In this document: positions 5,442 through 6,051 of the stretch, one piece after another
How the letters are laid out: each line of letters begins with the position of its first letter
Position numbering within the stretch: position 1 is the stretch's first letter
Notes under the pieces: generated by a model
Told to the model about the DNA's origin: nothing
The model's database searches: none
Seen by the model: the letters and a program-made list of their open reading frames with translations, nothing else
Translations under genes and position numbers: made by a program
NCBI GenBank assembly: GCA_019242385.1
Contig: JAFAVO010000294.1
Location: 1 to 6,051 of the forward strand
Direction: 5' to 3'
DNA from: Gammaproteobacteria bacterium
GTDB lineage: Bacteria; Pseudomonadota; Gammaproteobacteria; Steroidobacterales; Steroidobacteraceae
Length of the DNA stretch: 6,051 nucleotides

Positions 5442-6051
5442 ATGACCTCCCGCAGCGTCTTCGTGAGCTACTCGCAACCCGATCAGGCGACCGCGCTCGG
5501 CATCGTCTCGCACCTGGAAGCACATGAGGTGCCCTGCTGGGTGGCGCCGCGGGATGTGCAGCCGGGCACCGAGTGGGCGGAGCAGATCGTCGAGGCGATC
5601 GCGGGTGCCTGCATCATGGTGCTGGTGTTCTCAGCGAGCGCCAACGGCTCCCCGCAGGTGCGCCGCGAAGTCGAGCGCGCGGTGCATCGCCGGGTGCGGA
5701 TCCTGCCCTTCCGGGTCGAGCCGGTGCTGCCGGCGCATAGTCTGGAATACTTCCTCAGCAGCCAACACTGGCTCGATGCCTTCCCAGCGCCGATGGAGCC
5801 GCACTACGCGCGCCTGACCGCGTACGTGAAGAGTCTGCTGGCGAGCCGCGCAGGAACAGCCGAAGTAGCCGGCGCAGGGATCGCAGCGGCGCGCGATTTC
5901 CGTCCCGGTCCGGGCCTGCCGGATGCGGGTGCGCTGCTGCGGCTCGAGACCGAGCTGGCGCGCTTCATCGGTCCGGTGGCGCGGCATCTGGTGAACCGCG
6001 CGGCGGTGCGCTCCGCCGGCGTCGAAGAGCTGCTCGCGCTTCTTGGCCGTG
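5442..6051 (+). CDS. TIR-domain protein, 3' partial
   Basis: The frame opens at ATG 5442 and is still open at the window edge (203 codons visible). Residues 4-130 form a TIR domain of the bacterial TIR_2 type: SVFVSYSQPDQ (5-15, strand A and BB-loop side), CWVAPRDVQPGTEWAEQIVEAI (32-53), IMVLVFSASANGSPQVRREVERAV (58-81), ILPFRVEPV (87-95) and LEYFLSSQHWLDAF (101-114). Glu47 in WAEQI lies where NAD-cleaving TIRs carry their catalytic glutamate, though alignment could shift this by one position. Bacterial TIRs cleave NAD+ or make cyclic ADP-ribose signals, or act as protein adaptors; activity here is untested. After a Gly/Ala/Pro linker (about 135-162), residues 165-203 (LLRLETELARFIGPVARHLVNRAA...EELLALL) resemble a short helical module I recall at the C-termini of some bacterial Ser/Thr kinases and cyclases. 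AAGGGATG forms a close-set ribosome site over the 4-base gap after the heme-sensor stop, so the two genes are very likely co-transcribed and translationally coupled. Confidence 0.88.
   Translation, partial: MTSRSVFVSYSQPDQATALGIVSHLEAHEVPCWVAPRDVQPGTEWAEQIVEAIAGACIMVLVFSASANGSPQVRREVERAVHRRVRILPFRVEPVLPAHSLEYFLSSQHWLDAFPAPMEPHYARLTAYVKSLLASRAGTAEVAGAGIAAARDFRPGPGLPDAGALLRLETELARFIGPVARHLVNRAAVRSAGVEELLALLGR

Noticed and set aside
5631..5987. Minus-strand open frame opposite the TIR gene
   Set aside because: The opposite strand encodes a clear TIR domain, and this frame has no family pattern.

Overview
The window is uniformly GC-rich and densely coding. It shows short intergenic gaps, GTG as well as ATG starts, and proteins of proteobacterial type: a non-pyrrolysine MttB-family methyltransferase, a Tll0287-like/HAMP heme sensor and a TIR protein of the 'APRDV...HWLDA' type. 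A high-GC proteobacterium is the best guess, but nothing here fixes the lineage. No tRNA, rRNA, CRISPR array, insertion sequence or integrase was seen. No gap between genes exceeds about 65 bases, so there is no long unexplained stretch.

Layout. (1) At 2-313 (+) lies the C-terminal end of a membrane fatty-acid desaturase-like protein, cut by the window edge. (2) Three minus-strand genes converge on it. Read in their own direction they are a SLOG-domain protein with a four-helix membrane region (4504 to 2726), an MttB-family trimethylamine/betaine-type methyltransferase (2699 to 1158) and a PhnD-like substrate-binding protein without a signal peptide (1153 to 338). The gaps are 26 and 4 bases, so one transcript is possible. 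(3) A 63-base divergent region (4505-4567) contains nested inverted repeats and candidate face-to-face promoters. (4) Two plus-strand genes leave from it: a c-type-heme Tll0287-like (DUF3365) plus HAMP membrane sensor (4568-5437) and, four bases later, a TIR-domain protein (5442 to beyond the edge).

How they may work together. The methyltransferase and the binding protein look like a metabolic pair for a methylated amine or related small solute, although no corrinoid protein, reductive activase or transporter permease lies in the window. The divergent part looks like signalling or conflict biology. A periplasmic heme sensor with a HAMP linker but no output domain sits immediately upstream of a cytoplasmic TIR protein. 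A SLOG protein, from a superfamily that includes nucleotide-signal sensors, is joined to predicted SLATT-type membrane modules and is transcribed away from a shared control region. TIR (signal maker) plus SLOG (signal reader) recalls the Thoeris logic, with a membrane effector instead of a SIR2 NADase. This is a hypothesis from domain content and gene order only.
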